This document shows, in pieces, positions 46,881 to 58,421 of a stretch of 64,000 bases of DNA. The translations under genes and the position numbers were made by a program. The stretch's first letter is position 1, and each line of letters starts with the position of its first letter. The notes under the pieces were generated by a model. That model saw only the letters and a program-made list of their open reading frames with translations, ran no database searches and was not told the origin of the DNA. Source of the DNA: Cafeteria roenbergensis (lineage: Eukaryota; Sar; Bigyra; Bicosoecida; Cafeteriaceae); NCBI GenBank assembly GCA_008330645.1, contig VLTN01000059.1, positions 62,001 to 126,000 of the forward strand, read 5' to 3'.

Positions 46881-49800
46881 ATGGCGGACGACGCCTCCTC
46901 GGTGGGGGACGCCTCTTCGGTTGTTTCGGACAGCAAGGAGACCTCCGCAGCGGCAACCTCGGCGGTGCTCCTCCAAAAGAATGCCTCCGTTCTGGACGGC
47001 ATCAACGGGGTGCTCTTCGCGCTGACCCAAAACTTCAAGCCCCCGACGCCGCGCTATGCGGTGTTTGCCATCGTAGTGGACTGGCTGCAGCTTGTGACTT
47101 TTGTGCTCAACGACAAGTTCGCGTGGGCCAGCTGGGCGCTCACGGTCCTGCGCGAGTACGTGGTGCAGCTGCAGCTCGCCAACCCGCTTCGGGACTTTGG
47201 CTACGACGCGTGGGCGGCCATGTTCTGGATCCTGTCCGTGCTGCTGCTTGGGTGCGTCGGGCTGTGCGTGTACGTCGCGGCAGACTTCCAGCGGGACACC
47301 TTTTCGGCCGTGTGGCCCGTCAAGGTCGTCCGTTCCGTCCTGAGGTGAGGCCTCGCGCAGCGATGGTGCGCTTCTCGCGACCGGCTTCGGGCTCGCCGCT
47401 GCGGCTCCGTTTGGGGCGGGCAGGGCGGCCACGAAGCTCGGCCCCGAGCGGTTGCGCGGCGAAACGGGGAGCAGTTGCGCGCTCCGCTGTGCGTCACGCC
47501 CGGCACTGGTCCCGCCAAGCGCCACGCGGCCGGGTGGCTTGGGCGCGTGTCTTGGCCATGCCAGGCTAGCCAGGGCGAGGGAAGGGGAGCCCCCGCCAAG
47601 CCAGCGCCGGCGCGCGCGCTCTGTTCGCACTGCCCTTTCTCGCAGCTTGTTCTTCTCGCTCTTCTTCACCTCTTCGCTGAACGTGTTTCTGTCAGCCATC
47701 TCCTGCGACTACACTGCCGCCACTCCGACTCTCCAGGGCTTCAAGACTGCTGATGGGCTTGACATTCCGTGCTGGGGCGGAGGCCACGCGGTCTACGCGG
47801 TGGTTGGCATCTTAATGGCAATTTTGTTCATCGCCATTTCGGCCGTGCTCACAATGGTGGACTTTGACCGAGACTTCCGTTCCCGCAACCCCCTGGCCAT
47901 GCCGTCTTCGCGCCCTGAGTTCTGGATCTTCGTCTGCAAGCTCATGTTTACCGTTTGCAGCGTTCTGCTGGGCCAGTTCCACGTCGCGCTGTCGATCAGC
48001 TACTTCGTTCTCAGCGCCCTCATGACGTACCAGACGGCCCGCTTCCTGCCATTCTTGCGCGGCTGGGTCAACGTCCTCAAAGGCACGCTGTATGCTCTGC
48101 TTTGCTTCGAGGCGGCGTCGGCAATCGCAGTCTCGGTGATCAACGACGGCTCGATCGAGGCGCCCTCCATCGCCGCGTTCACGGCGTTTCCCGTCGTCGT
48201 TGGCCTTGCCGTGCTTCTGTTGCGAGCCCGCTTGGCCGCCTCGGACGGAAGGTGGCTGGTGATCGACGCGTCCGCAGAAGCCATTCACGAGCAGTCGGAG
48301 CTGACCGGCGGCCCGACGGAGGCTGTGGGCGAGTCTGAAGGCAGCCACTACACCGCGGCGTCGGCCGCAGGGCCCACCGATGTGACCTTTCCCCACGATT
48401 CAGAGCACCTTGCGGCGGCTGCAGTTGCCGACGACGCGCTGTTCGACGAATCGGGCTCGCGCACCGGTCTGGTCGCGAGCGAGGAGGATGCAGCCCACCT
48501 TCCTGTGGAGGTTGCGCACGGAGGCCAGTTCTGCGTCAAGGTCCTTGGCAGCGTGCCTGCCTCGCACGTGCTCCAGGTGCGCTGCGTGTTCTCAACGCCG
48601 CTGGACGTTGAAATCGCCACTCGGTTTGCAGTGGAGCCCGGCCACCGCACCCCCGAGAACGTGAGGGCAGCGGACCGGATCTATCGGCACGGCCTGGCTC
48701 TCTTCCCTGGGAGCGCCTTCCTCCACCTGGCGTACGCGTCGTTCCTGACCGCCGTCGGCGCGCCGGGGTGGGCAGCGACGTCCAAGGTCCACATGGAGCG
48801 GGCCCGTCGCTGCAACACGTCCTTCGGGGACAGTTTCGCCATCTTTGTGCGCGACACGAAGCGGAAGCACCTCGCCCAGTCCGAGGCAGTGGGCGCGGAC
48901 CAGGACATGGACCTCGTGTCCTATGTGGAGTTCTCGCACCAGCTCAGCCTTGTGCAGAAGACGCACCGCGCCACCCTCAAGGCAGTGCGGCGGTTCTGGA
49001 AGGCGATTCTGGCCATCCAGGCCGCAGGGGGCGAGATCACCACGCGGGACGGCGACCGAGGGATGGAAGCAGACGACAAGCCGCCGGCAGGCAAGGCGGA
49101 GACCCGTGTCACAGTCGGAGCCGGCAGCCAAGGGGAGCCACGCCGATGGACGTCCAAGGACCGGAAGGCGGCTGCAGCCGCGGACGCCCCGATCCGCCAC
49201 GCGTCCACCAAGGCGCAGAAGCGAGCCCAGGCTTTCCTGGAGACGCTGGCTGCTTCGGGAAACGAAGGGCACGGCTCGGTCGGCGGGGCGGGCAAGCAAC
49301 CCGTCGTGGCCGTGGACGCGGACATGCTGGCCAAGCTGTTCCTTCGCATCGACAACCTCGAGGCCAAGGCCAAGGCCATTTACGACGTGCTGCTCGACAA
49401 GTACCCGAAGAGCCCGAAGCTGCTCCGGGCTCACGGCCGCTTCCTCCGGGACGTTCTTCGAGAGGTTCGCGAGTCCGACCGCTGCTTCAGCGAGGCCTCG
49501 CGCATCGACGACATGCAAAAGGACACGTCGCAAGCGAACGGCTCAGCGGGCGCGCGTGCCGGTGCCGGCACAATCAACGACAACGCTGACGCCCTCATCG
49601 TTATCAACGAGCGAGGCACCATCACGACGGCCAACAAGCCGGCGGCGAACCTGTTCCACACTTCCGTGTCGCAGCTGGTCGGGCGCCCAGTCAGCATCCT
49701 GATGGAGGCATCGAGGGCCGCCGCGCACCCTGCCTACATCCGCGACTATCTCAACACGGGAGTTGGGCGCGTTGTTGGCACTCGCCGGCGGGTCTGGGCC

Positions 49801-52800
49801 AAGCGGACGGACGGAACCCTCTTCCCCATCGACTTGGCAGTGTCACAAATCGACGACGGCACGGGAGGAATCGCATTCGCGGGCATCATCAACGAGGTGC
49901 AGGAGAACCCGCGGCTGGCCAGGCTGACGGTCGACAACTCGGGGAGCGTCACCGCGGCGTCGGGAAGCATCGAGAACATGTTCGGCCTCAAGGTGTCCGA
50001 CGTGATTCGGCGGAACCTCAGCGTGCTGCTTCCCACGCCGCTGCCGATTCGGAACTCCAAGGACCTGGAGAAGCGCTTCCCCCCAGGCCGCACCCTCCGC
50101 GTTTCCGCGCTTCATCAGAACATGGCCACCTTCCCGGTGCAGGTGACCCTCGCAAAAATGGACGCGCGGCCGACTTCCCAGAAGATGGCGGCTGCGGCAC
50201 GCGTCAACCGGGGTCCAGCCTCGGCGCAGCCCCGCGATTCGGCCGCAAGCGGCGCAGGCGGCGGAGGCAGCATCGCGCATGCAACTAGCATGGGGAAAGG
50301 CGCAGCAACGGCGAGGCGCCGGCGAAACCGCCGCCGTTCCATCGGACAGGGGTCATCCGCGCCGCCGGACGACGGCTACGAGGTGGTGATCAAGGAGCTT
50401 GTAGGGGAGTACGGACTTGTGTCCATTTCCGAGCGAGGCGAGATCGTCGCCGCCTCCGAGGGCGCGCTCAAGCTCTTTGGATACGAGACGGAGCAGGAGC
50501 TTCTGGGCCGCAACGTCAAAATGCTCATGCCACTGCCCTACCGGGCCTTTCACGACAGCTACCTCCGCCGGTTCATGTCGACTGGGACGGCCACCGTGCT
50601 CGGCAAAGCCCCGCGCAAAGTGCCGGCCGTCAGGGCTGATGGGCGGATGATCGGGATCCTGCTGGACATCAAGGAGGCCCCTCCTGCTGAGATGGACAAA
50701 ACACAGGGAACCGGGGTGCTGCGGTCGTCCGCTGCGGGAAAGGGGGGCAAGCCGACGCTGTCGGCAGCGGCAGCGGCTGCGCAGCGCGAGGAGGAGGAGG
50801 AGGCGCTCGGCCTCGACGTTGGGCGACCTCGGTACAAGCGCCTCTTCACGGCCAAGATCGTTGTCCTGAAGAACGCGGAGGAGTTCGAGCGCGAGGCCAA
50901 GTCATCCAGTGACTCTGGCATCGAACGCGCCACGTCGCAAAAGTCGGGGAACGGAGGGGACGACGAGAGCAACGGTGCCGGATCCGGCCTGCCCACCACC
51001 CGGGGAACAGGCAGGGCGAGCCTGGGTGGTGGGGGCTGCCCAGTGATGATGCCCGATTCCGGAACCCGGCGCACGCACACCGACGACGAAGCTTCCCTGC
51101 CGTCGCGGTCGCCCGCACTTGGCCCCCAGGCGGGCTCGAGCAAAGACATCGTCGGAATAGCGAGCGATTCCATCCAGACGGCGAGCAGCTTTGCTGCCGC
51201 GGCAGGCAAGGTCGACCCGTCCGCCAGGCCGGGGGGTCGGCCGCCTGGCCTTCCCGCCCTGCGCGCTCTCGCCGTGCGAGGAGCGGCCGACCCTGGCACG
51301 CGCGGCTCGCCCGCGGACGGTTCGGAGACGCCGCTTGTTGGTGGGGTGGAGCCCCAGACGCCCATCGTCGGCGCGTCCAAAGGAGGGGCATTCCCCACGC
51401 CGCGCGACTGCAAGGGCCGCCTGCTCCAAAGCATGACGGGCCGCAAGCCGGAATCCGTGGAGGAGTGGGAGGAAAAGGCCCGCCGCCACTTGGAGGAGCT
51501 GGACTCGGACCCGCTGCGCGGCGTTGTTCTCGCAGACCGCACTTCGAGGATTGTCTTCGCAAACGCCCGAATCGGGACCATGTTCGGGGTGACGGCCCAC
51601 AAGCTGGCTGGCCACTCGGTCGCTCTCTTCTGCCCACCTGAGATTGCGGCGCGGCACGACGAGCTTGTGCATCGCTACCGGTCTACGCGCATGCCGCACG
51701 TGATCGGCACCCCAGGTCGCCACATCGTCGCCCGTCGCGCAGGCGGCGCCCTCTTCCCGGTGTCCCTTCTCATGGACGAGGCCGACCCGGCGGTCAAGGC
51801 GGCGTTCGTGTACCGAAGCCGAGTCGAGCGCGCCCAGCGGCGCATCACCCGCCTTGCGCGCGAGTCCGTGGACCACGAGGGCCCGGACCCCGAAGTCGAC
51901 GCCAAAGCCGGCGCCAGGCGCGGCCTCCCTTCTGTGGCGTCGGCCGCAAACTTGGCGAGTGCCGGCGTAAGCGCAGGCAGCGCACTCGAGGCCAAGGAGC
52001 GGGCGGAAGCTGGCATTTCCCTGCGAGAGGTCGTGCTGGAGGCCCTCAAGGAGGCCGGTGCTCCCGCTGGACCCTTTGGCGAGGCCCTCGTGGAGGGAAC
52101 GCTGGCCTGGAAGCACCACATGAAGCTCAAGGCCGCAAAGGCCTCAGCGGCGGCAGCCGCCGCAGCAGCAGGATGCCCGTTCCACGCTGCTGCCGGAGGC
52201 GCCGCGCTGGCGGCAGGCAGCAGCAGCGCGGAGAGCGAAGACGGGCTCGAAGGCCGCGCCCCCAGCGCGTCCAACGCCCTCAGGGCAGCCATTGGGCCGC
52301 GAATCACCGAGGCAGATGAGTCCGAGAGCGACGACGGCAGCGGCTCCGCTCGGGAGTCCAGCGGGACCGGCAGCGGGCCTGGGAGCAAGCCAAGCGCGCC
52401 GCAGTCTCGCGGCTCAGCAAGTCGGCAGACCAGCCCTGCCGAGAGCCCTGCCGAGAGCCCTGCCGAGAGCCCTGCCGAGAGCCCTGCCGAGAGCGAAGAC
52501 GAAGGTGTCGCCGGAGACGAGCCCTCCAGCCGGCGGTCTAGCAAGTCGGGCGGAGCCGCCAGCGGCCCGGAGAGCAAGGCAGGGAGCGCGGCATCCAGCC
52601 GGAGGTCCAGCAAGGCAGGGAGCGAGGGCAGCGACAGCCGCTCCGCCGCACCCAAGCCAACGAGCACTGGGTCCAGCCCTGGAACCAGCCGGGGCGCTGA
52701 CGAAGACGATGATTCAGGAACGGCACGGCTGGCCAGTGACGACGGGTCGACCTTGCAAAACCAAGTGTCGGCCGCTTCTGCAGCGACGGCTTCCACGCCC

Positions 52801-55800
52801 ATCGCCAGCCAGCCTGCGATTGCTTCTGTGCTGAAACCAGCAAAACCGCTTCCCGAAGCCGAGGATGACGAGAAGACTCAGGAGGTGGCGATGACCGCCG
52901 AAGAGGCAGCAGCCAAGGCAGCCGCAGACGACGACGCTGCCATGCGCGCAGCCGGCGGTGGCGGCGAGTCGAACACGTACGTTCACCAGTACGACAAGGA
53001 CAAGCCAATCATCGGCTTCGTCGCCTATCTTTACAGCCTGGACGAGCTTGAAGCCACGGTCATTGTTGATGACGAGCTCGTCGTGCGGCACACCAATGCT
53101 GCAATGTGGCACGTGTCCGGCCTCTACACGAGCGAGCTTCGTGGAGCAAGCCTGACCACGATTTTCCCTGACGAGGACTTTGGCGAGGTGACGGAGGCGG
53201 TCAAGCGGCGCAAGGAGTACGAATCGACGGCGGGAGAGCGCCAGATCATCGGGATGCAGACGGGAGGCGCCGATGACGCAGTGGTGGCGCACCTGATGCA
53301 CGAGATCAAGACCGCCGCCGCCGCCGGCGTGAACCCGCTCGACACGCTCGTGCAGGAGGGAGACATGGGAGACTCGGACGAGGAGTCCGTGGGTGACGCT
53401 GCCGCGATTGGTCGCCGCCACGAAGACACCAGCCAGACTCGGATCAAGCTGCCCGTCCCAGACCTCGTCGGTGGCCGCAAGACTGTGGCGCTGCGCCACC
53501 GCATTGGGGACGACGTGAGCGTCCTTGTGGAGTTCGCTGAGGTCCACGTTCCCAAGGGGAGCGACCCCGCCATCACCCCGCCGCTGGAGTCCAGCTACGA
53601 GGTCACGGCCCACCGCAGCAGGCAGAAGGAGGCCCGCCGCTCGTCCGACGCCGAGAAGGACCTCACGTTCGTCGACTACGATGTCTACTACACGGGCCGC
53701 ATTGTGCTTGCGACCATCACGCGGCAGGACATCGAGCACCGGGCCCGCTCCGTGGCCAAGTCGGTCCTGCGCAAGAAGAAGAAGAAGGCCAAGAAGCTCA
53801 AGGCCAAGCGCCGCGAGCGCAGGGCCAGGCAGATGGGGACCAAGACGGGACGAGAGATCGACGACCGTGACTTGCCCGGCTACGAGAGCCGGCGCAACGC
53901 GCAGCTGGCCCAGGCACTCGGCATCGGGGCGCTCGGCCGGACCACAAAGACGCCGGCTGCGGACGCCGCTGCTGCGGCGGCGGCTCAAGCAGCGGAGGGG
54001 TCTTCTGAGCACGACTCCGACGCTGTGGGGGAGAGCGGGAGCCGCTCTGACTCGAGTGCAGCTGCGAGCTCCGCCTACTACGCCACTGGGACGTCGGCAT
54101 CTCTGGCAGCAGCCGTCGCAGCCCACGCGGCCGAGCCCACCTTCGCTGCTTACGAAACGGCGCAAGCGCCGAACCTGCGGGCGCAGAGGCAGGCCTTGAA
54201 GGAGCAGGGGCAGCTGCACGTGCGATTCTCGCAAGAGGTCATCGACCATGACAACGCGCGCGCCAAGGTCGCCACCATGAAGTACTACCCCAAGGAAGGC
54301 AAGACGATTGCGCGAACCCGCAGCCTCCAACGGCTGGCGTCGCGCGGCTCGGTGGGCTCTTCGGCGGCGAAGGAAGCCGCCGAGGCGGAGCGCACGGAGG
54401 ACGTCCCGCCCGCCTCCCCCCAGCTTCCGGGAGTGGACGACATGGCGGACGAGCTGGTGCAGGACACCGACCAGCAATCCCAAGCAAGCTCGGAGCGGCA
54501 CAGCCAAGGAGGAGATGGAGATGCTGATGAAATCGGAGAGAGCGCCAGCGCGCGAGCGAGCTCCGACGGAGGCGGCTCCGACGGCGCAGGCTCCGACACC
54601 GACAACGAAGCAGATGCTGACGACACTGGGGTGAAGTCTGTCATCAGCGACAACTCCTCTGTGGCCAGCGGCGAGTCTTCGCGCACCGGCACAACCATTG
54701 CGTCAGCCCTGGACCGGTACCTCATGGGCGAGGCGGAGAGCCAAGGCACGAGCAGAGCCGAGTCGGAGTTCAGCGGCGACGGGAGCGAGCTGGGAGGCGA
54801 CACCGGCGGGCAGTGGCGGATGGGCACCACGGTGTCTGACGAGGACGAGGGGGCCGAGGAGGGGCCCCAGAGCGGCCACGAGCGCGTGTACGACGACAAG
54901 GGAGGCAAACACCGGCTGGAAGAGGACGAGGTGGACAACGAGGGGCTGCTCGAGGCCAAGCGGCGCGAAACGGAGCTCTCGCAGGTTCGGACGCGCCACC
55001 TGCGTCGGCTCAAGCGGAATCAGAAACTCCATTCCTCCGCCACGACGCTGCGCACCCTCGCCGTTTGGATGCTCGTAGGCTTTACTCTGCTGTTCGCGAT
55101 CCCCTTCAGCGTCATTTTCGGCATGGACGCCGGCCATGAGTCGCTGGTGCGTGCGCAGTTCGTAGCTGGCCGCCTCAGCGAGGCTGTGATTCGCGAGAGC
55201 ATCGCTGTCGGGTGGCTGGAATGGGCGGAGGCCTCCAAAATGCGGGACAGGTTCGCGCCCGTGGAGCCCTGGGCGACCGACTTCGGGTGGGTGACGATGG
55301 GCCGCGGCGTCCCTGTGAGGAGCGATTTGCTCAAGGCAGAGGCCGGAGTCACAGCGCAGGAGGTCGCTACGCTCCATCGCGCCCTCGTCCTCGGAGCGTT
55401 TGATGCCGTGATTGCCAGCGGCGGGGATGCGATGGCGACGACAGTGCACGGCCTGGACGAGCAGGCGATTGCGGCGGTGGTCCCGCTCGGCTCTCGGCTC
55501 GAGCTCGTTGCCAGCGGCATCTCCGGCCTTTCCCCCGGCATCAACCGTGTTGTTGACGTTCTCGGGCAGAGCAGCCACGTCGTCCGCCTCTACTTCGACG
55601 GCGCGGCTTCTGCGCGGCGGTTTGAGGAGGAAGCCATCAGCCTCTTTGGGCTCGGAGAGCTTTACTGGCGGTCGGCGGCGCTCCTGACGGGGCCAGTCAA
55701 CACAACGGTGCCCCTTCCAGACCCCCCTGGGCTGTCAAGCGCGGTGCTGAAGCCCTACCCCAATGCCTCCAAGTCGCAGAACTACATCGAGGGGATTGCA

Positions 55801-58137
55801 GTCGGCGCAGACGGCCTTCCGTACGGTGTCGACCCCCTGCCCGCGAGCGACGGCGAGGCTGGGCCCGGCGTTGTGTCTGCCAGGCCCGCCCAGACCATCA
55901 ATGGAACCGCGGAGTTCTGGGCCGTGGTGGACAACGGGCCTGGCTCGCTCGTGGCGGGGCTGGTTGCCGCCAGCTCGGCCAGGCAGGAGGTGGTCGACCA
56001 GAGCTTGGAGCGGATGGTCTGGGTCCTTGCCATTTCCTTCGCCCTGGAAGCCGCTGTGCCCATGCTGGCGCTGTTCCTGCTGCTGCGTCCCGCCTTCGCC
56101 CGCATCGGACGGGACCGAGTCGACACGTTCCGCGTGTTCCTCCGGGTGAACCACTCGGTGGTGCTCCGCCTCAGCAAGATGCCCATCCGCGTCGAAAATC
56201 GCGACTCTGCGTCGGACAGCTCCTCGGACGAGGGCGCGGGTCACCACCACCACCACCATTCGCAGGCAGCGGCAACCCTTGGTGCTGCCAAGTCGTCGAG
56301 CGCCAACGTATCGTTCCCGAAGGAGGGAGAAGGCGACGACGGGCGCGACTCCAGCGCCCCCTCCGCCCCGCGCAAGCACGTGGGCTTTGCGTCGTCGGGA
56401 GATCCGGACTCGGGCCCAACGTCCCGCGCAGAGTCGTCCAAGGGCCCGCCCAGCGCGGCGCCTCTCGCAGCCGTGACGATCCAGGCGGTGCCAGGGGCAG
56501 GGCCCAGCGGCATCCAAGTGGGGCCGGCCCTCTCGTCCAAGGTTGCCGCCCCGGCGCCAAAGCGCGCCAGCGTCAGGCGCTCGAGCAGCCCGCAGTCGCA
56601 GGACTTCAAGCGCCTCACGCTCGCTGCAGGAGGCTCCTCCCCTACGCCCAAGCGCCAGCCGCCCGGCCCGCCACTGAAGCACTCGTCGTCTGGCGGGCCG
56701 AAGAGCGGCGCTGCCAGCCCAACGGGCCCGGTCAAGAGCATGAGCATCAGTGACGACGCGAAGCTTATCGAGGGCAAGGCCAGCCCCGTCGAAGCCGACA
56801 GCCAGGCCGGTCAAGACACCGAGTCCCACGACGCGGTGTCGCGAGACAACTCCGAGCGGCGGGACCAGGCCGGCCCGCTTTTGTCGGTGGGGAAGCCGCC
56901 TCACCAGGACCGCGGCCACATCACGAGCAGCCTCCGCTCTATGGGCGAGCCCAAACTGGGAGCCGCGGCCGGCTACGAGTCCGACTCGGCCATCGTCGCT
57001 GGCAAGCCGCTTCGCCCGCGCCCCGAGCGCCGCCACTCTTCGGTGATGGGCAACCTCGCGGTGACGCTGGCCCGCCTGGCGGCCAACGACCAGGGCGGTG
57101 TGGGGTCGGTATACAACGGCTCGGTCGCTGGGGGCGTCGAGGTCACTGGCAAGAGCCGTGGCGGGCAGGAGCAAAACGCCGGCTGCTGCGGCCCGGCTGC
57201 TTGCAGCTGGATGCCGTCCTGGATGCGCGCCTGCTGTGGGGGCAAAGCCAGCCGGTCGATCCGTCCTCGCGGGTCCTCGCTGCCCCGGAGCATCCGTGTG
57301 GCTGGCCTTGCGCTGCTTGCGATCGTCCTGGCCGCCTTTTCGATCAGCATTCTCGTGCTGCTCGGCACCCAGCAGGACTCGGAGGCGCTGCACCTGGCCG
57401 GAATCCGCTCCTCAGAGGCCGCCGAAGTGCAGCTATGGGCGCTTCGGCTCGTCACGGGCGCTGCGAGGGGAGTCAGCGCGACAGAAACCAGCTTCGCTCG
57501 CGTCCAGTTGAGGGAGCACGCCGACAAGCTCTTGCAAGTTCACAATACGATCCTGTTTCGGAACCCGTCCGGCCCTGCTGGCGGGTCAAACGCGCTCGAC
57601 TCCGTCCCAAGCACGGGGGCGCAGTCGAACCGCCTGTTCGAGCCGTCGTGCCTGCGCAGCGAGGCTCGCTCGGGCGCATGCCTCCACTCGGACCACCCCT
57701 TCAGGGCCACAACCGTGGCGGGCATGCACGGCCTGTTGCTCCGCGTGGTGGCCGAGGCGCGCGCTCTCTCCGAGCAGACGCTGCAGCAGCTGCAAAAGGG
57801 CCCCGACGACAACTCTGCCTTCCTCTTCGTGTGGACGGCGACGCAGGCCGACCTGCGCGACGGGCTCGAGGACTCAGCCAAGGACTACCAGGACGCGATC
57901 CTGCTCCTCCTCTCCGTTCGCAGGCTCGCCGACAGCCTGGCGCTGCTCTGCCTGCTGGCCGCCGTCATCAGCATCAACGTGGTGCTCGTGCAGCCGTTCA
58001 TTCTGCGCATCTCGGCGGAGACGCAGCGGGCCGCAAAGATGGTGAGCCTCCTCCCTCCCGAGGTTGACATCCGCAAGCTGCTCCCGAAGAACCGGCACCA
58101 CGGCCGCTCGACTGGACCCGCGAGGGCGCGTGCCTGA
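46881..58137 (+). CDS. TmcB-family multi-pass membrane protein with PAS domains
   Basis: The exons are 46881-47344 and 47646-58137, giving 3,651 residues. The layout is that of the TmcB/TmcC (tiny macrocysts) family: an N-terminal membrane bundle, a long cytosolic PAS-bearing part and later membrane segments. About seven or eight helices lie in residues 58-340, including LFFSLFFTSSLNVFLSAI across the splice junction. HAT/TPR-like segments follow (about 486-560 and 721-773, RIYRHGLALFPGSAFLHLAYA). PAS-like domains lie at about 796-906, a degenerate one near 915-1000, then 1066-1170, 1441-1533 and 1953-2010, with VSISERGEIVAASEGALKLF as the clearest core. Four further helices lie at about 2623, 2943, 3372 and 3583. 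They enclose two probable lumenal or external domains (2650-2940 and 3395-3580), which could sense ligands. Disordered acidic and Ser-rich linkers separate the parts. Start ATG chosen as the first in frame before the membrane bundle. Function is not established here. Confidence 0.88.
47345..47645 (+). other. Intron in the TmcB-family gene, 301 nt
   Basis: Donor CTGAG|GTGAGG and acceptor TTTCTCGCAG|CTTG, phase 2. Without splicing the first exon would stop one codon later. Splicing joins KVVRSVL to SLFFSLFFTSSL and completes a hydrophobic segment. The acceptor has a clear pyrimidine tract. Confidence 0.9.
52432..52491 (+). repeat. 12-bp tandem repeat, 5 copies, (SPAE)n
   Basis: Five perfect copies of AGCCCTGCCGAG encode repeated Ser-Pro-Ala-Glu in a disordered linker of the TmcB-family protein. 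Perfect identity suggests recent slippage. The Ser-Pro pairs could be proline-directed kinase sites. Confidence 0.95.
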
Positions 58138-58421
58138 AGCAGCTCCCCTGCCGCGGTCGCGAAAGCGCCACGCTGTTGGGATTGTGAGTCAGGCTGCAGC
58201 GAAGAATGCGTGAACGGGTCAGGTGTTGTGTGTGTGTCAACAGCGAGTGAAAGAGGGTGCCTCATGTGCGAGACTGCATTCGCGCGCTGGCACACGAAAC
58301 ACTCACAAGCGTATTGTGGGGTGGGGCGGGGAGGGGGCGCAGGACGGCGGTCCAATTGTCAACGCAAAACGAGCGGCAAGTGGGGGGAGCGCCGGACAGC
58401 GGCGCGTCAGTGCAGCCTGGC
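58138..58421. other. Convergent intergenic spacer
   Basis: This separates the 3' ends of the TmcB-family gene (+) and the histone deacetylase gene (-). It contains TGTTGTGTGTGTGTC on the plus strand and, for the other gene, a CACACGAAACACTCACAAG stretch at about 58291-58310 (TG/T-rich on the minus strand). No AATAAA and no gene are seen. Confidence 0.65.
58223..58238 (+). terminator. Candidate GT-rich 3'-end element of the TmcB-family gene
   Basis: A GTGTTGTGTGTGTGTC run about 86 nt past the stop codon, the clearest GT-rich element in the window. Downstream GT-rich elements help 3'-end formation in other eukaryotes; here the role is inferred from position. Confidence 0.35.

Noticed and set aside
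45455-46956. Several overlapping frames of 240-311 codons in the ferlin/TmcB divergent spacer
   Set aside because: They occupy most frames at once, are Arg/Ala/Pro-rich and lack motifs. Only the final residues of one minus-strand frame (from 45517) are real, as ferlin exon 1.
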